A DNA stretch of 64,000 bases, from positions 248,001 through 312,000 of the forward strand of contig NZ_JAJVKV010000013.1 in the NCBI RefSeq assembly GCF_024198175.1. The letters run 5' to 3'. Every line of letters starts with the position of its first letter. Positions within the stretch are counted from its first letter, which is position 1. The stretch is from Pyxidicoccus xibeiensis. GTDB lineage: Bacteria > Myxococcota > Myxococcia > Myxococcales > Myxococcaceae. A program made the position numbers and the translations under genes. Below are positions 52,019 to 61,131 of this stretch, in pieces. The notes under the pieces are model-generated. The model was not told the DNA's origin and did no database searches. It was given only the letters and a program-made list of their open reading frames with translations.

Positions 52019-52651
52019 ATGGTCCAGAAAGGTCAGTTCCTGGAGCGCGCCACGCTCGTCCCGGTGGGTCGCGAGGTGATGGAGGGCACGGCCCACCGGG
52101 GCACCCGGGCACCGCCGCTCTTGGTCATCCCCCCGAGGCCGGACGAGGGGGGCGGCATGGACCACGTCCTCGCGGCGGAGCTCGTCTGGGCCGCGGCCAA
52201 CGCGGGCTTCCCCACGCTGCGCTTCAATCACCGGGGCGTGGGGGCCAGCCAGGGCACGCGGGGGAAGGACCTGGCGCTCCTGGAGGACGCCGAGGCCGCC
52301 CTGCGCATGCTGATGGAGAACGCGGGCACGTCGGCGGTGGCGGTGGCCGCGCTCCACGGCGGGGCGCAGGTGGCCGTGGCGCTCCAGCGGAAGCACGTCT
52401 CCGTGGGGGGACTGTGCCTGGTGGCGCCGGCGGACATCGACCCCGCCATCCTGGGGCAGGTGACGTGTCCGCTCCTGGTGGTCCAGGGGGAGACGGACGC
52501 TCGCCTGCCCCGGGCCGCGGTGTCGGCCGCTATCGTCCAGGCGGGGGGCGACTTAGAGGTCATCGACGACGCGGGGGCGACGTTCCAGCGCAACCTCCCC
52601 CAGGTAGGACATGCCGTGGCAAGCTGGCTGCGCAAGCTCTCCGGCGGATGA
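52019..52651 (+). CDS. Alpha/beta-hydrolase-fold protein with His in place of the nucleophile
   Basis: 210 aa from ATG 52019 (GGAG upstream; ATG 52007 also in frame). Resembles the short COG2945-type hydrolases: 'PPLLVIPPRPDEGGGMDH', 'AAANAGFPTLRFNHRGVGASQG', 'LLVVQGETDARLP' with Asp and a late 'LPQVGHAVASW'. The nucleophile elbow, usually G-x-S-x-G/A, reads V-A-A-L-H-G-G-A, so the catalytic Ser is missing and His takes its place. It may be an inactive or re-purposed member. No signal peptide. Confidence 0.75.
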   Translation: MVQKGQFLERATLVPVGREVMEGTAHRGTRAPPLLVIPPRPDEGGGMDHVLAAELVWAAANAGFPTLRFNHRGVGASQGTRGKDLALLEDAEAALRMLMENAGTSAVAVAALHGGAQVAVALQRKHVSVGGLCLVAPADIDPAILGQVTCPLLVVQGETDARLPRAAVSAAIVQAGGDLEVIDDAGATFQRNLPQVGHAVASWLRKLSGG

Positions 52652-52704
52652 CCGATGCCTCCGTAACCCTCTGGACTTCTTCACGTTTCTTTACCCCCTC
52701 CGAC

Positions 52705-52732
52705 TTGCACGGCGGGAGAGGGGGCGTACAGA
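52705..52732 (+). promoter_or_regulatory. Candidate sigma70-type promoter of the subtilisin gene
   Basis: TTGCAC at 52705-52710 and TACAGA at 52727-52732 are 16 bp apart, a plausible -35/-10 pair in the 163-bp gap before the protease gene. The arms CCCCCTC and GAGGGGG flank the -35 box. Weak evidence. Confidence 0.3.
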
Positions 52733-52814
52733 CTGCGAGTGCAGACCCAATCGTTCCGTCGTTCGTTCGTAGGGGTCTTTTGGAAGAGTGCCTCGTTCCT
52801 CAAGGAGTAGCCCG

Positions 52815-54605
52815 ATGCGGATGCAGCGATGGACCCTGGGTGGCGCGGTACTGGCCCTGACGCTGGCGACCGCCTGCGCCTCCGACAAGCGCGAGGACGC
52901 GGCGCCTCCTCCGGCCGAGTCGCTGGACCTCCAGGCCGCGGACGTGGTGGCGGGCGCCATCGTCGTGGACTTCAAGGACGGGACGACCAAGGCGGAGTTC
53001 GACGCCCTGGAGGCCGACTGGGGCGTGGACCTGGAGCTCAACTCCGTGGAGAGCGCCGACGAGGCCCTCACGGTGGCGGTGGGCGTGGACGACGTCGAGG
53101 GCGTGCTCGCGCGCATCCGCCAGCACCCTGGCGTCGAGGCCGCCGAGCCGCTGATGGAGGTCCGTGCCAGCTTCACCCCGAACGACCCCCGCTACGCCGA
53201 GCAGTGGAACCTGAAGATGATCGACATGCCCAAGGCGTGGGAGCGCAACCACGGCAAGGGCGTGGTGGTGGCGGTGCTCGACACCGGCATCGCGTACGAG
53301 GACCACGACGAGTTCAAGCAGGTCCCGGACCTCAAGGGCGTGAAGTTCGTGAAGGGCTTCGACTTCGTGAACGACGACGAGCACGCCAATGACGACCACG
53401 GCCACGGCACGCACGTGGCGGGCACCATCGCGCAGGCGACCAACAACCGCGAGGGCGTGGCGGGCGTGGCCTTCGAGGCGACGCTGATGCCAGTCAAGGT
53501 GCTGAACCACTTCGGCGGCGGCACCACGTCGGACATCGCGGACGCCATCCGCTTCGCGGCGGACAAGGGCGCCAACGTCATCAACATGTCCCTGGGCGGC
53601 GGCGGGTACTCGCAGGTGATGGCGAGCGCGGTGGAGTACGCGCGCAAGAAGGGCGTCACCGTGGTGGCGGCGGCCGGCAACGGCGGGCGCGCGCGCGTGG
53701 AGTTCCCCGCGGCCTACCCGGGCGCGGTGGCGGTGTCGGCGGTGGGGCCGGAGGGGACGCTCGCGCCGTACTCGTCCTATGGCAAGGAGCTGGACATCGC
53801 GGCGCCGGGTGGCGACAAGCGCCGGGGCGACCAGGGCGGCATCCTCCAGAACACCATCGACCCGCGAGATCCGTCGCGCTCCGTCTACGCGTCCTACCAG
53901 GGCACCAGCATGGCCACCCCGCACGTGGCCGCGGTGGCGGCGATGCTGTACGCGGCGGGCGCCAAGGGGCCGGACGAGGTGGAGAAGGCGCTCTACGCGG
54001 GCGCGAAGAAGATGGAGGGCCAGGCGTGGAGCGAGCAGTACGGCAACGGCCTGCTCAACGCGGAGGCCTCGCTGGCGGCGGTGCGCGGTGGGATGTCCCA
54101 GTGGCCGCCGCTGTACTGGGCGCTCGCGTTGCTGGCGTTCATCCTGTTGACGCTGCGCGGGGGCGCGCGGCCGGGCTTCCTCAACGTGCTGTTCAAGCCG
54201 GCCTTCCTGCTGCCGCTGCTGCTGTCCACGGTGGGCGCCTTCTTCCTGCGCAACTGGTTCGGTGGCGCGGAGGGCGCGGCGGGTGACGTGGTGCAGGTGG
54301 CCTCGCTGCCCATCCCCGACTGGGAGCGCATCATCTTCGGCCGTGGCAAGACGGTGAGCCCGCTGTTCTACAGCGCGCTCATCCCGCTGCTGCTGTCGCT
54401 GCCGGCCATCAAGTGGCGGGGCCTGCGTCCGGCCATCGGCGGCATGGCGCTCGGCTTCGCCGGCTTCCTGGCCTACTCCGCGTGGGCGGGGGCTCCGGCG
54501 CTGGCGTGGATGCCCTTCACCTTCCTGGCGAAGCCCTGGCTGGGCTTCAACACGGTCATCTGCCTCGTCATCGGCCGGGCGATGCTGAAGAAGGAGGAGA
54601 CGTGA
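52815..54605 (+). CDS. Membrane-anchored subtilisin-like serine protease (S8)
   Basis: 596 aa from ATG 52815 with AAGGAG 7 bases upstream. A signal sequence ending 'LTLATAC' is probably a lipobox. A propeptide-like region (I9-type, residues 40-120) is followed by the S8 domain with the full triad: Asp in 'VVAVLDTGIAYEDH', His in 'DDHGHGTHVAGTIAQ', oxyanion Asn in 'AAAGNGGRARVEFPAAYPG' and Ser in 'YQGTSMATPHVAAVAAML'. Uniquely, the last 170 residues form five or so transmembrane helices ('YWALALLAFILLTL', 'PAFLLPLLLSTVGAFFL', 'ALIPLLLSLPAI', 'GMALGFAGFLAYSAW', 'PWLGFNTVICLVIGRAM'). The protease therefore works outside the inner membrane, anchored. Its stop overlaps the next gene as GTGA. Confidence 0.93.
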   Translation: MRMQRWTLGGAVLALTLATACASDKREDAAPPPAESLDLQAADVVAGAIVVDFKDGTTKAEFDALEADWGVDLELNSVESADEALTVAVGVDDVEGVLARIRQHPGVEAAEPLMEVRASFTPNDPRYAEQWNLKMIDMPKAWERNHGKGVVVAVLDTGIAYEDHDEFKQVPDLKGVKFVKGFDFVNDDEHANDDHGHGTHVAGTIAQATNNREGVAGVAFEATLMPVKVLNHFGGGTTSDIADAIRFAADKGANVINMSLGGGGYSQVMASAVEYARKKGVTVVAAAGNGGRARVEFPAAYPGAVAVSAVGPEGTLAPYSSYGKELDIAAPGGDKRRGDQGGILQNTIDPRDPSRSVYASYQGTSMATPHVAAVAAMLYAAGAKGPDEVEKALYAGAKKMEGQAWSEQYGNGLLNAEASLAAVRGGMSQWPPLYWALALLAFILLTLRGGARPGFLNVLFKPAFLLPLLLSTVGAFFLRNWFGGAEGAAGDVVQVASLPIPDWERIIFGRGKTVSPLFYSALIPLLLSLPAIKWRGLRPAIGGMALGFAGFLAYSAWAGAPALAWMPFTFLAKPWLGFNTVICLVIGRAMLKKEET

Positions 54606-54817
54606 AGCTGACCGGACGCGTCGTCTTCCGCGACATCGAGACGGGCGTATGGGTGCTGGAGGGCGACGACGGCACCACGTACCAGCTCGCCGGCGGGGAC
54701 CGGAAGATCAAGAAGGACGGCCAGCGCATCGAGGCCGAGGGCAGCGTGGACCGGGACATGCTCACCAGCGCCATGGTGGGCCCCGTGTTCCACGTCAGCT
54801 CGTATCGCTTCGTCTGA
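54602..54817 (+). CDS. DUF5818-like small beta protein
   Basis: 71 aa from GTG 54602 overlapping the subtilisin stop. The sequence 'LTGRVVFRDIETGVWVLEGDDGTTYQLAGG' (in two parts) and 'GQRIEAEGSVDRDM' match DUF5818, an OB-like barrel family. Translationally coupled to the protease, so it may regulate or support it; no signal peptide, hence cytoplasmic. Confidence 0.75.
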   Translation: MKLTGRVVFRDIETGVWVLEGDDGTTYQLAGGDRKIKKDGQRIEAEGSVDRDMLTSAMVGPVFHVSSYRFV

Positions 54818-54857
54818 AGTCCTGAAGCCCGGGCGGGCGGGATGACGCGCCGCCGGG

Positions 54858-56033
54858 TCAGGGCTGCTTCTGGCGGCTCGTGGCCTGGCGGTGCGCCTGG
54901 ATCTGCCGCAGGCGCTCCTCGTGGTACGCCTCCATCGGCACGTCCCCCCGGCGAGCGCCGGCCCGGAGTGCGTCGAGCGCCGAGCGCTCCGCCTGGAGCC
55001 CGGGGGGCGCGTCCTTCTCGAGTGAAGGCAGCGGGTGCTGGGCGTCGTAGTAGTTGAGGGAGATGCCGCGAGCATCCACCGCTGCCAGCAGCCCCAGCGA
55101 CACCGTGGCGCCCGCCACCCAGGGCAGCAGCAGCGTTGCGAAGGACGGCACCGGGCCGGGCTGCCGCGCGTTTTCTGGAGCGGCCTCCGTGCCCCGTCCC
55201 CAGACAGCGGGGAAGTGGCGCGCGGCGGACATGAGCCCCAGCAGCGCCACCCAGCCCAGGCCCGCGAGCGCCAGCACGGCGCGCGGGTCCGTCTCCGCCT
55301 CGCTGGCCTCCGGACCCATCGCCTTCGCGACGAGGAAGGCCACGGAGGACACCGCGTTGTTGGCGGCGTGCGCGCCGATGCTCGGCCACAGCGAGCCCGT
55401 GCGCAGGTAGAGCCACCCGAACAGCAGGCCCAGCTCCACGCGGGCGACGAAGCCCACCGGGTCCAGGTGGAACGCGCTGAACACCACCGAGGAGATGACC
55501 AGCGCGCGCACCGGTGACGCCGGGCGCGCGGGGGTGAGCCCCTTCTGGAAGATGCCCCGGAAGAAGAACTCCTCGCACAGGGGCGCGGCCACGGTGACGC
55601 CCGCGAGGATGAGGGCCAGCTCCACGCTCGTCTGTCCCTGGAAGAGGCGCGAGCCGTCGAAGAGTTTTGTCAGCCACTCGGGGGCGACCTTCTGGGCCAG
55701 GAACTGGATGGGCACCACCAGCGCGAAGAAGTTGGCCACGCCCAGCAGGAAGCCGAAGACGGTGGACGCGCGGGGCACGGGCGTCAGGCCCGTGTAGACG
55801 GCGGGCCGCCACCTGGCGAAGCGCAGCATCACCCAGCCCAGCGCCAGGAAGACGAACAGCTCCGTGAACCAGATGCCGAACGCCGGGTTGAGGAACTGCA
55901 CGGTGCCGCCCACCAGGATGAAGAGCGCCAGCCCGAGCGCCGCGCTGCCCACCGCCAGCGTGCGGGGACTCATCGACGGCTCCGGGGAGGGAGGCTCGGG
56001 CGGCCGTGAGTCGCTGGGAGCGGAGTCTTCCAC
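54858..56033 (-). CDS. CPBP-family intramembrane metalloprotease (ABI/CAAX-like)
   Basis: 391 aa from GTG 56033 with AAGGAG 8 bases upstream; the open frame extends to 56240 but is Pro/Arg-rich and unlikely to be coding. Eight or so membrane segments. The CPBP active-site motifs are present: 'APLCEEFFFRGIFQKGL' (E-E-x3-R), 'VISSVVFSAFHLDPVGFV' (F-x3-H) and 'GAHAANNAVSSVAFL' (H-x3-N). The C-terminus is a soluble, charged helix ('EAYHEERLRQIQAHRQATS'). These enzymes cleave within membranes, in protein processing or bacteriocin immunity. Confidence 0.9.
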   Translation of the reverse strand: MEDSAPSDSRPPEPPSPEPSMSPRTLAVGSAALGLALFILVGGTVQFLNPAFGIWFTELFVFLALGWVMLRFARWRPAVYTGLTPVPRASTVFGFLLGVANFFALVVPIQFLAQKVAPEWLTKLFDGSRLFQGQTSVELALILAGVTVAAPLCEEFFFRGIFQKGLTPARPASPVRALVISSVVFSAFHLDPVGFVARVELGLLFGWLYLRTGSLWPSIGAHAANNAVSSVAFLVAKAMGPEASEAETDPRAVLALAGLGWVALLGLMSAARHFPAVWGRGTEAAPENARQPGPVPSFATLLLPWVAGATVSLGLLAAVDARGISLNYYDAQHPLPSLEKDAPPGLQAERSALDALRAGARRGDVPMEAYHEERLRQIQAHRQATSRQKQP

Positions 56034-56196
56034 CTGTTCGTCTCCTTGCTGCGCAAAGCTGAACTGCCCTGGACTGGGGATTCCTATCCTGTCGGCGCCT
56101 CGTCGTCCTTCTTCCTGGCTCGGACCTCGCGGCGGACGTGGTGGCGGTGCTCGCGGAGGCCTGGGAGGGCGCAGGACGAGCGGGCCGGGGGCCGGG

Positions 56197-56712
56197 CTAT
56201 ATCCGCGTGTAGAGGAAGCTCTCCGTGACGGGCTTGCCACCCTCGTCGCCCTCGATGCGGGCCGTGAGCCGGTCCTGTGACTCGCGCTGGTAGCGGATGC
56301 GCTTCGGGTGGTCGTGCGCGGGATTCTCGAAGAGGGCTTCCCCTTCCGCGCAATGCACGAGCTTGAACTCCACGCCTGGGCGGGCCTTCGGGTGGGCGAT
56401 GTAATAGAGCCCGTCGGCCCGCGCCTCGATGCGCAGGTACTCGAAGAACACCGTCCTGCCGCCCGAGACGTAGCGGCTCATGCCGAGCATCGAGTTGCCC
56501 GCCGCCCGGGTCCAGTGCTCGTCCACGACTCCCGGGCCGGACGCCCCCTGCCAGTCGCCTGCCAGCCATGCCACGTCATCGATGGACGCGCCACACGTGG
56601 AGGCACGGGCCTGGGCCTCGGGCAGGGGGCGGACGGCGCTCCGGCACGAGGGCAGGGCGGTGGCGCAGAGCACTCCCAGGACGAGCGGTGGCAGCGGCAT
56701 GCGTCGAGGCAT
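56197..56712 (-). CDS. DUF6265-like lipoprotein
   Basis: 171 aa from ATG 56712 (GAGG 9 bases upstream; ATG 56721 and GTG 56748 are alternatives). Lipoprotein signal 'LVLGVLCATALPSC'. The mature domain, 'VAWLAGDWQGASGPGVVDEHWTRAAGNSMLGMSRYV', 'VFFEYLRIEARADGLYYIAHPKARP', 'FENPAHDHPKRIRYQRES' (in parts), is a small beta-barrel-type domain of the DUF6265 group, resembling calycin-like binding barrels. Function unknown; probably envelope-located. Confidence 0.82.
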   Translation of the reverse strand: MPRRMPLPPLVLGVLCATALPSCRSAVRPLPEAQARASTCGASIDDVAWLAGDWQGASGPGVVDEHWTRAAGNSMLGMSRYVSGGRTVFFEYLRIEARADGLYYIAHPKARPGVEFKLVHCAEGEALFENPAHDHPKRIRYQRESQDRLTARIEGDEGGKPVTESFLYTRI

Positions 56713-56765
56713 GCCGGCCATCCTCACACGGGCCCTTTCGGGCCGCACCGTGCTTCCGTCCAGGT

Positions 56766-59321
56766 TCAGCGCTTCAGGTACTCGCGGATGTCGTCGGCGA
56801 GCTGCTTGCGGGCCTCGGGCTTCTCGGCGGAGGGGCCGAGCTGGAGCTTCTTGTCCTTCTCCGCGAGGTACTTCTGGTCCTGGAGGTACGCCACGGCGTT
56901 CTCCAGCGTCACCTTGGCCAGGGACTCGGCGGCGGTGATGCGGCCCGCGTGGTACTCCGCGCGGCCCGTCTCCAGGGCGAGCTTGATGAAGGCCTTGCGG
57001 TCCTCCGCCACGCCGTTGGCCACGTCCTGCAGCGTGAGGGCCGCCAGGAGGTACGCCTCCAGGTAGTCGCGCAGCAGGTCCGCCAGGAACTCCAGCTCCG
57101 GGCGGGCATGGGGCTCGGGGGCCAGCCGCAGTGAGTCACCCTCCTGCAGCACCAGGCCCATGCGCACCAGCCGCTCCACCGTCTCGGCGAAGATGGTGTC
57201 GAAGGTGGTGCCCACCCGGTAGATGAACTCCACCTTGAAGAGGCGGGACAGGAACAGCGCGCGAGCCTTCACCGCGTCGTACGGCGAGGGGGCGCCACCC
57301 GCCGCGAGCAGCGCATTGGCCACGAGGCTGCGCGCGGCCATCAGGTTCATCAGCGTGTTCTTGTAGAAGGACATCTCCGCGCGGCGCGAGTCCTCCACCT
57401 GGTAGATGACCTCGCCGCGCGCCTCCTGCGTGCGCACCATCTCGTCGGCGATGAAGGTGCGCATCGCGTCCTGGATGGGGCCCATCGTCTCCGGGTTGCT
57501 CGGCGCGTTGCGCAGCTCCACGGACACGGGTGAGCCATCCTCCAGGGCGATGCGGCGCAGGATGCTGATGCGGTCCGCCATCTCCCGCTGCGTCAGTCCG
57601 CGCCGGCGGTGTGACAGCAGGGCCGTGCTCACCAGCGCGTGCGGCGTGATGGTGGACACCTTGCTGATGCCGTACATCACGCGATTGCCCAGCGCGCGCA
57701 CCAGGCCCTTCTTCTGCTCGTCGGTGACGGGCTCGTCGGGATTGAGCCCGCGCGCCAGCATGAACTCCCGCAGGGAGATGGGCTCGTCGAAGCCCAGGTG
57801 GATGCGCCCATAGCGCGCCGCCAGGACCTTGGGAGTGCTCAGCAGCGCCTTGAGGTCCTCGGGCTTCTTCTCTCCGCCAGCCAGCTCCTTCGAGTAGCTG
57901 CCGGACTCCACGACCTTCTCGTAGTCGATGGCGACGGGCACGAAGTGCAAGTCGTTGCGCGCGCCCTCCAGCACCGACTCCACCTGCCAGGTGAACATGC
58001 CCAGCTTGGGCGTCAGCAGCTTGCCGGTGCGCGAGCGCCCGCCCTCGGGGAAGAACTCCTGGTGGGTGCCGTCATGGACGAGCTTGCGGACGTACGCCTT
58101 GAAGGACGCGGCGTAGACCTTGTCGTCCTTGAACGAGCGCCGCAGGAAGAACGCGCCGCAGCGGCGGAAGATGGTCCCCAGCGGCCAGAAGGACAGGTTG
58201 GCGCCCGCGGCCACCAGCGGCACCGCGAAGCCGCGGTTCCACAGAATCCAGCTCATCACCAGGTAGTCGACGTGGCTCTTGTGGCTGGGGCACAGGACGA
58301 GGGGCGCCTTGCCGGCGGCCTTGAGTGCGCGGTGCAGGCCCGCCTCGTCCACTTCGATGCCGTCGTAGATGCGGTTGAACACCCACTCCAGCACGGGCGA
58401 GATGAAGGCCAGCGTGGTGGGGCTGGGGCGCGCGGCGATGGCCTCCAGGTTGCGCCGCGCCTCACGGATGACGCTCTCCTGCTTGCGGCCCGTCGCGGCG
58501 GCATGCTCGTCCAGCACCTTGCGCAACTGCCTGTCGCGCAGCGTCTCGTCGATGACTCGGGCCGCGGGCTTCACGGGCGGGCCGAACACGGCGCGCGTCT
58601 CGCGGGCCAGGTGGACATGGAGGGTGCTGCGCACCTTGCGCGCGAGCACCTCGTCTGAGTCCCTGGGATTCAGCTCCACGAAGCGCCGCAGGTCGATGGG
58701 CTCGCCCACGCGGAACTGCGCGCGCTTGTAGTTGCGGAAGAAGGCGAGCATCGAGTGCAGGAAGCCCGGTGCCTCCGGGCTGCCGAAGACGATGTCCACC
58801 CAGTTGGGCTTGAGGCGCGCGGTGCGCTTCTCCCAGATGAACAGCTCCGGCACCAGGAACACCGGCCGCTCGGACTGGCGCGCCATGGCCACCAGGGCGG
58901 GGAAGGGGTCCTCGGGCGTCTCCTTCCCGGAAGGGTGCAGCAGCGCCGTCTTGCGCAGGAAGACGAGCCCGCTGCCGCCGCTCTGCCGGGCGTACTCGAA
59001 GCGCTGCGCGTAGTCGCCGCGGTGCTTCGTCTGGCGCCAGGGGCGGGTGAACCAGGGGCGCAGGTTCACCACGCCTCGGACAGGGGGGAGGGCGCGGCGC
59101 ACCATGGCCCAGGCCAGGTAGAGGAAGTTCACCCAGGCCGTGGAGCGCATGACGTGCACCACGAAGCCCTTGGCGTGAAGGGAGCGGAGCTCGTCTTCCG
59201 TCTCGGGGGAGAAGTGCACCCCGTCCAGGTAGCGGGCTCCGAGTGCCCGGCCGATGGGGCCGAACTCTTCCTTCAGCGACGCCTGTCCCTGATTCCCAGT
59301 CTGAGTCAGCACGGTGTCCAA
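56766..59321 (-). CDS. plsB: Glycerol-3-phosphate 1-O-acyltransferase (PlsB-type)
   Basis: 851 aa from TTG 59321 (GGGGGG upstream; GTG 59312 possible). The GPAT core is clear: block I 'LCPSHKSHVDYLVMSWIL' (H-x4-D), block II 'GANLSFWPLGTIFRRCGAFFLRRSF', block III 'FFPEGGRSRTGKLLTPK' and block IV 'LHFVPVAIDYEKV'. This enzyme puts the first acyl chain on glycerol 3-phosphate in phospholipid synthesis, at the inner membrane. The N-terminal 300 residues hold a second, degenerate acyltransferase-like part ('VFLRKTALLHPSG', 'PVFLVPELFIWEKR'). It follows argS by 13 bp. Confidence 0.93.
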   Translation of the reverse strand: MDTVLTQTGNQGQASLKEEFGPIGRALGARYLDGVHFSPETEDELRSLHAKGFVVHVMRSTAWVNFLYLAWAMVRRALPPVRGVVNLRPWFTRPWRQTKHRGDYAQRFEYARQSGGSGLVFLRKTALLHPSGKETPEDPFPALVAMARQSERPVFLVPELFIWEKRTARLKPNWVDIVFGSPEAPGFLHSMLAFFRNYKRAQFRVGEPIDLRRFVELNPRDSDEVLARKVRSTLHVHLARETRAVFGPPVKPAARVIDETLRDRQLRKVLDEHAAATGRKQESVIREARRNLEAIAARPSPTTLAFISPVLEWVFNRIYDGIEVDEAGLHRALKAAGKAPLVLCPSHKSHVDYLVMSWILWNRGFAVPLVAAGANLSFWPLGTIFRRCGAFFLRRSFKDDKVYAASFKAYVRKLVHDGTHQEFFPEGGRSRTGKLLTPKLGMFTWQVESVLEGARNDLHFVPVAIDYEKVVESGSYSKELAGGEKKPEDLKALLSTPKVLAARYGRIHLGFDEPISLREFMLARGLNPDEPVTDEQKKGLVRALGNRVMYGISKVSTITPHALVSTALLSHRRRGLTQREMADRISILRRIALEDGSPVSVELRNAPSNPETMGPIQDAMRTFIADEMVRTQEARGEVIYQVEDSRRAEMSFYKNTLMNLMAARSLVANALLAAGGAPSPYDAVKARALFLSRLFKVEFIYRVGTTFDTIFAETVERLVRMGLVLQEGDSLRLAPEPHARPELEFLADLLRDYLEAYLLAALTLQDVANGVAEDRKAFIKLALETGRAEYHAGRITAAESLAKVTLENAVAYLQDQKYLAEKDKKLQLGPSAEKPEARKQLADDIREYLKR

Positions 59322-59334
59322 GGTAGCCCCCCGG

Positions 59335-61056
59335 CTACATGTTGTCCGGCGTCGGAATGCCCAGCAGCGTCAACCCGGCCGCGAGCGTAACCCGCGTGGC
59401 GTCCGTCAGGGCGAGTCGCGCGGCACGCAGTGCGTCATTGTCCTCGACGATGATGCGCTTCTCGCGGTCCTGGTTGCCCAGCGTGTAGAAGCGGCTGAAG
59501 ACCGCGGCCACGTCCAGCAGCAGGCGGGCGATGAGACTGGGCTCGTAGTCTTCGGCGGCGTTGCGGACCACCTCTGGCAGCCGCATGATTTCACGCAGCA
59601 GCGCCTGCTCCTCCGGCAGCGTCAGCAGGCTCGCGTCATAGCTGGCCGGCGCGCCGCCCCCCTTGCGCAGCACGTTGACGGTGCGGGCGTGCGCGTACTG
59701 GAGATAGGCGCCCGTGTGGCCGTCCAGGCTGACCACCTCGTCCCAGTTGAAGGTGTAGTCGCTGGCCCGATTGTGCTTGAGGTCGCCGAACACGACAGAG
59801 CCCAGGCCGATCTGCTCGGAGAGCTTGTCGGGGTCGTCGGTGTGGAGCCGGCCCTCCTCGATGTTCTTCTTCACGATGGCCGAGGCGCGCTCCTTCGCCT
59901 CGTCCAGTACGTCGGTGAGGTGGACCAGCCGGCCCAGGCGCGTGCTCATGCCGCCAATGCGGCCGAAGGCCACGTGCACGACCCGGTCGGCCCAGGGGTG
60001 GCCCATCTCCTTCAGGGTGCGGAACACCTGGCGGAAGTGGAGCGCCTGGTCCTGCGCCACGACGTAGAGCGACTTGTCGAAGTGGAAGCGCTCGTACCGG
60101 TCCTGCGCCGCCGCCAGGTCGCGCGTGGCGTACAGGGTGCTGCCGTCCTTCTTCTTCAGGAGGATGGGCGGCTCGTTGTCCGCGTAGGGCAGGTCCACCA
60201 CCAGCGCGCCCTCGGACTCCTTCACGCCGGGCTTCTTCGCGATCTGCTCGATGACCGCGTCCATCTTCCCCTGGTAGCGGCTCTCGCCCTCGATGTGCTC
60301 GAACTCGATGCCCATCCGCTCGTAGATCTTCCGGAAGCCCTTGATGCTGGTCTCCCGGAACTGGCTCCACATCTTCAGGGCCTCGGCGTCACCGGCCTCC
60401 ATGCGGCGGAAGAACTCGCGGGCCTTCTCGTCGAACTCGGGCTCGGCCTCGGCGCGCTTGTTGGCCTTGACGTACACCTCGACCAGGTGGCCCATGTCGT
60501 CGATGCGCGCCGGGTCGCCGTACTCCTGGAAGCCCACGGCCACGAGGCCGAACTGCTTGCCCCAGTCCCCCAGGTAGTTGATGCCCTCCACCTTCCAGCC
60601 CAGCGCCCGGTAGATGTTGGCGATGCAGTGGCCGAGGAACGTGGTGCGGATGTGGTGGAAGCCGATGGGCTTGGCGATGTTGGGTGACGAGTAGTCGATG
60701 GTCACCGTCTTGCCGCGTCCCGCCTCCGGGTCTCCGCCGTAGGACAGGCCGGCGGCGCGCGCGGCGTCGATGACCTCCGCGGTGAAGGGGAGGGGAGCGA
60801 AGCGGGCGTTGACGTAGGGGCCCACCGCCTTGATTTCGAGCCCCGGCACGCTGACCGACTGGGCGAGCCCGGCGGCGATGGCGGGCGGAGCCTTCTTCTG
60901 CGCCTTGGCGAGGGGGAAGGTGGCGAAGCTCAGGTCACCGTGCGCGGGCTCGGCGGGCTTGATCTGGGCTTCGATGTCGGAAGCGGGCACTCCCAGGGCG
61001 GTGGCGAGGCCCTGGGCGAATGCGGCTCGGTATCGGGAGTAGACGGAAGAGCTCAT
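59335..61056 (-). CDS. argS: Arginyl-tRNA synthetase
   Basis: 573 aa from ATG 61056. Charges tRNA-Arg. Class I features: N-terminal Add-1 domain ('AHGDLSFATFPLAKAQKKAP'), HIGH-region 'SPNIAKPIGFHHIRTTFLGH', 'GINYLGDWGKQFGLVAVGF', 'LYATRDLAAAQDRYERFHFDKSLYVVAQDQALHFRQVF' (in parts), KMSKS-region 'FGRIGGMSTRLGRLVHL' and a DALR anticodon-binding C-terminus ending 'TLLGIPTPDNM'. The HIGH box is HHIR. Normal length; cytoplasmic. Starts 75 bp from the histidine-kinase stop. Confidence 0.97.
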   Translation of the reverse strand: MSSSVYSRYRAAFAQGLATALGVPASDIEAQIKPAEPAHGDLSFATFPLAKAQKKAPPAIAAGLAQSVSVPGLEIKAVGPYVNARFAPLPFTAEVIDAARAAGLSYGGDPEAGRGKTVTIDYSSPNIAKPIGFHHIRTTFLGHCIANIYRALGWKVEGINYLGDWGKQFGLVAVGFQEYGDPARIDDMGHLVEVYVKANKRAEAEPEFDEKAREFFRRMEAGDAEALKMWSQFRETSIKGFRKIYERMGIEFEHIEGESRYQGKMDAVIEQIAKKPGVKESEGALVVDLPYADNEPPILLKKKDGSTLYATRDLAAAQDRYERFHFDKSLYVVAQDQALHFRQVFRTLKEMGHPWADRVVHVAFGRIGGMSTRLGRLVHLTDVLDEAKERASAIVKKNIEEGRLHTDDPDKLSEQIGLGSVVFGDLKHNRASDYTFNWDEVVSLDGHTGAYLQYAHARTVNVLRKGGGAPASYDASLLTLPEEQALLREIMRLPEVVRNAAEDYEPSLIARLLLDVAAVFSRFYTLGNQDREKRIIVEDNDALRAARLALTDATRVTLAAGLTLLGIPTPDNM

Positions 61057-61131
61057 GGGGACCGCGCGGATACTAGACAAACCGAGGCGCCTTACGGCCA
61101 CCTCTTGTTCGCTCGCGGTCCATTCCGTGAC

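Noticed and set aside
52695..52723. Terminator for the hydrolase gene from the CCCCCTC/GAGGGGG arms
   Set aside because: The loop is about 17 nt and no T-tract follows; the arms flank the candidate -35 box instead.
56034..56240. N-terminal extension of the CPBP protease
   Set aside because: The added 69 residues are Pro/Arg-rich without hydrophobic or conserved features, while GTG 56033 has a good ribosome site.
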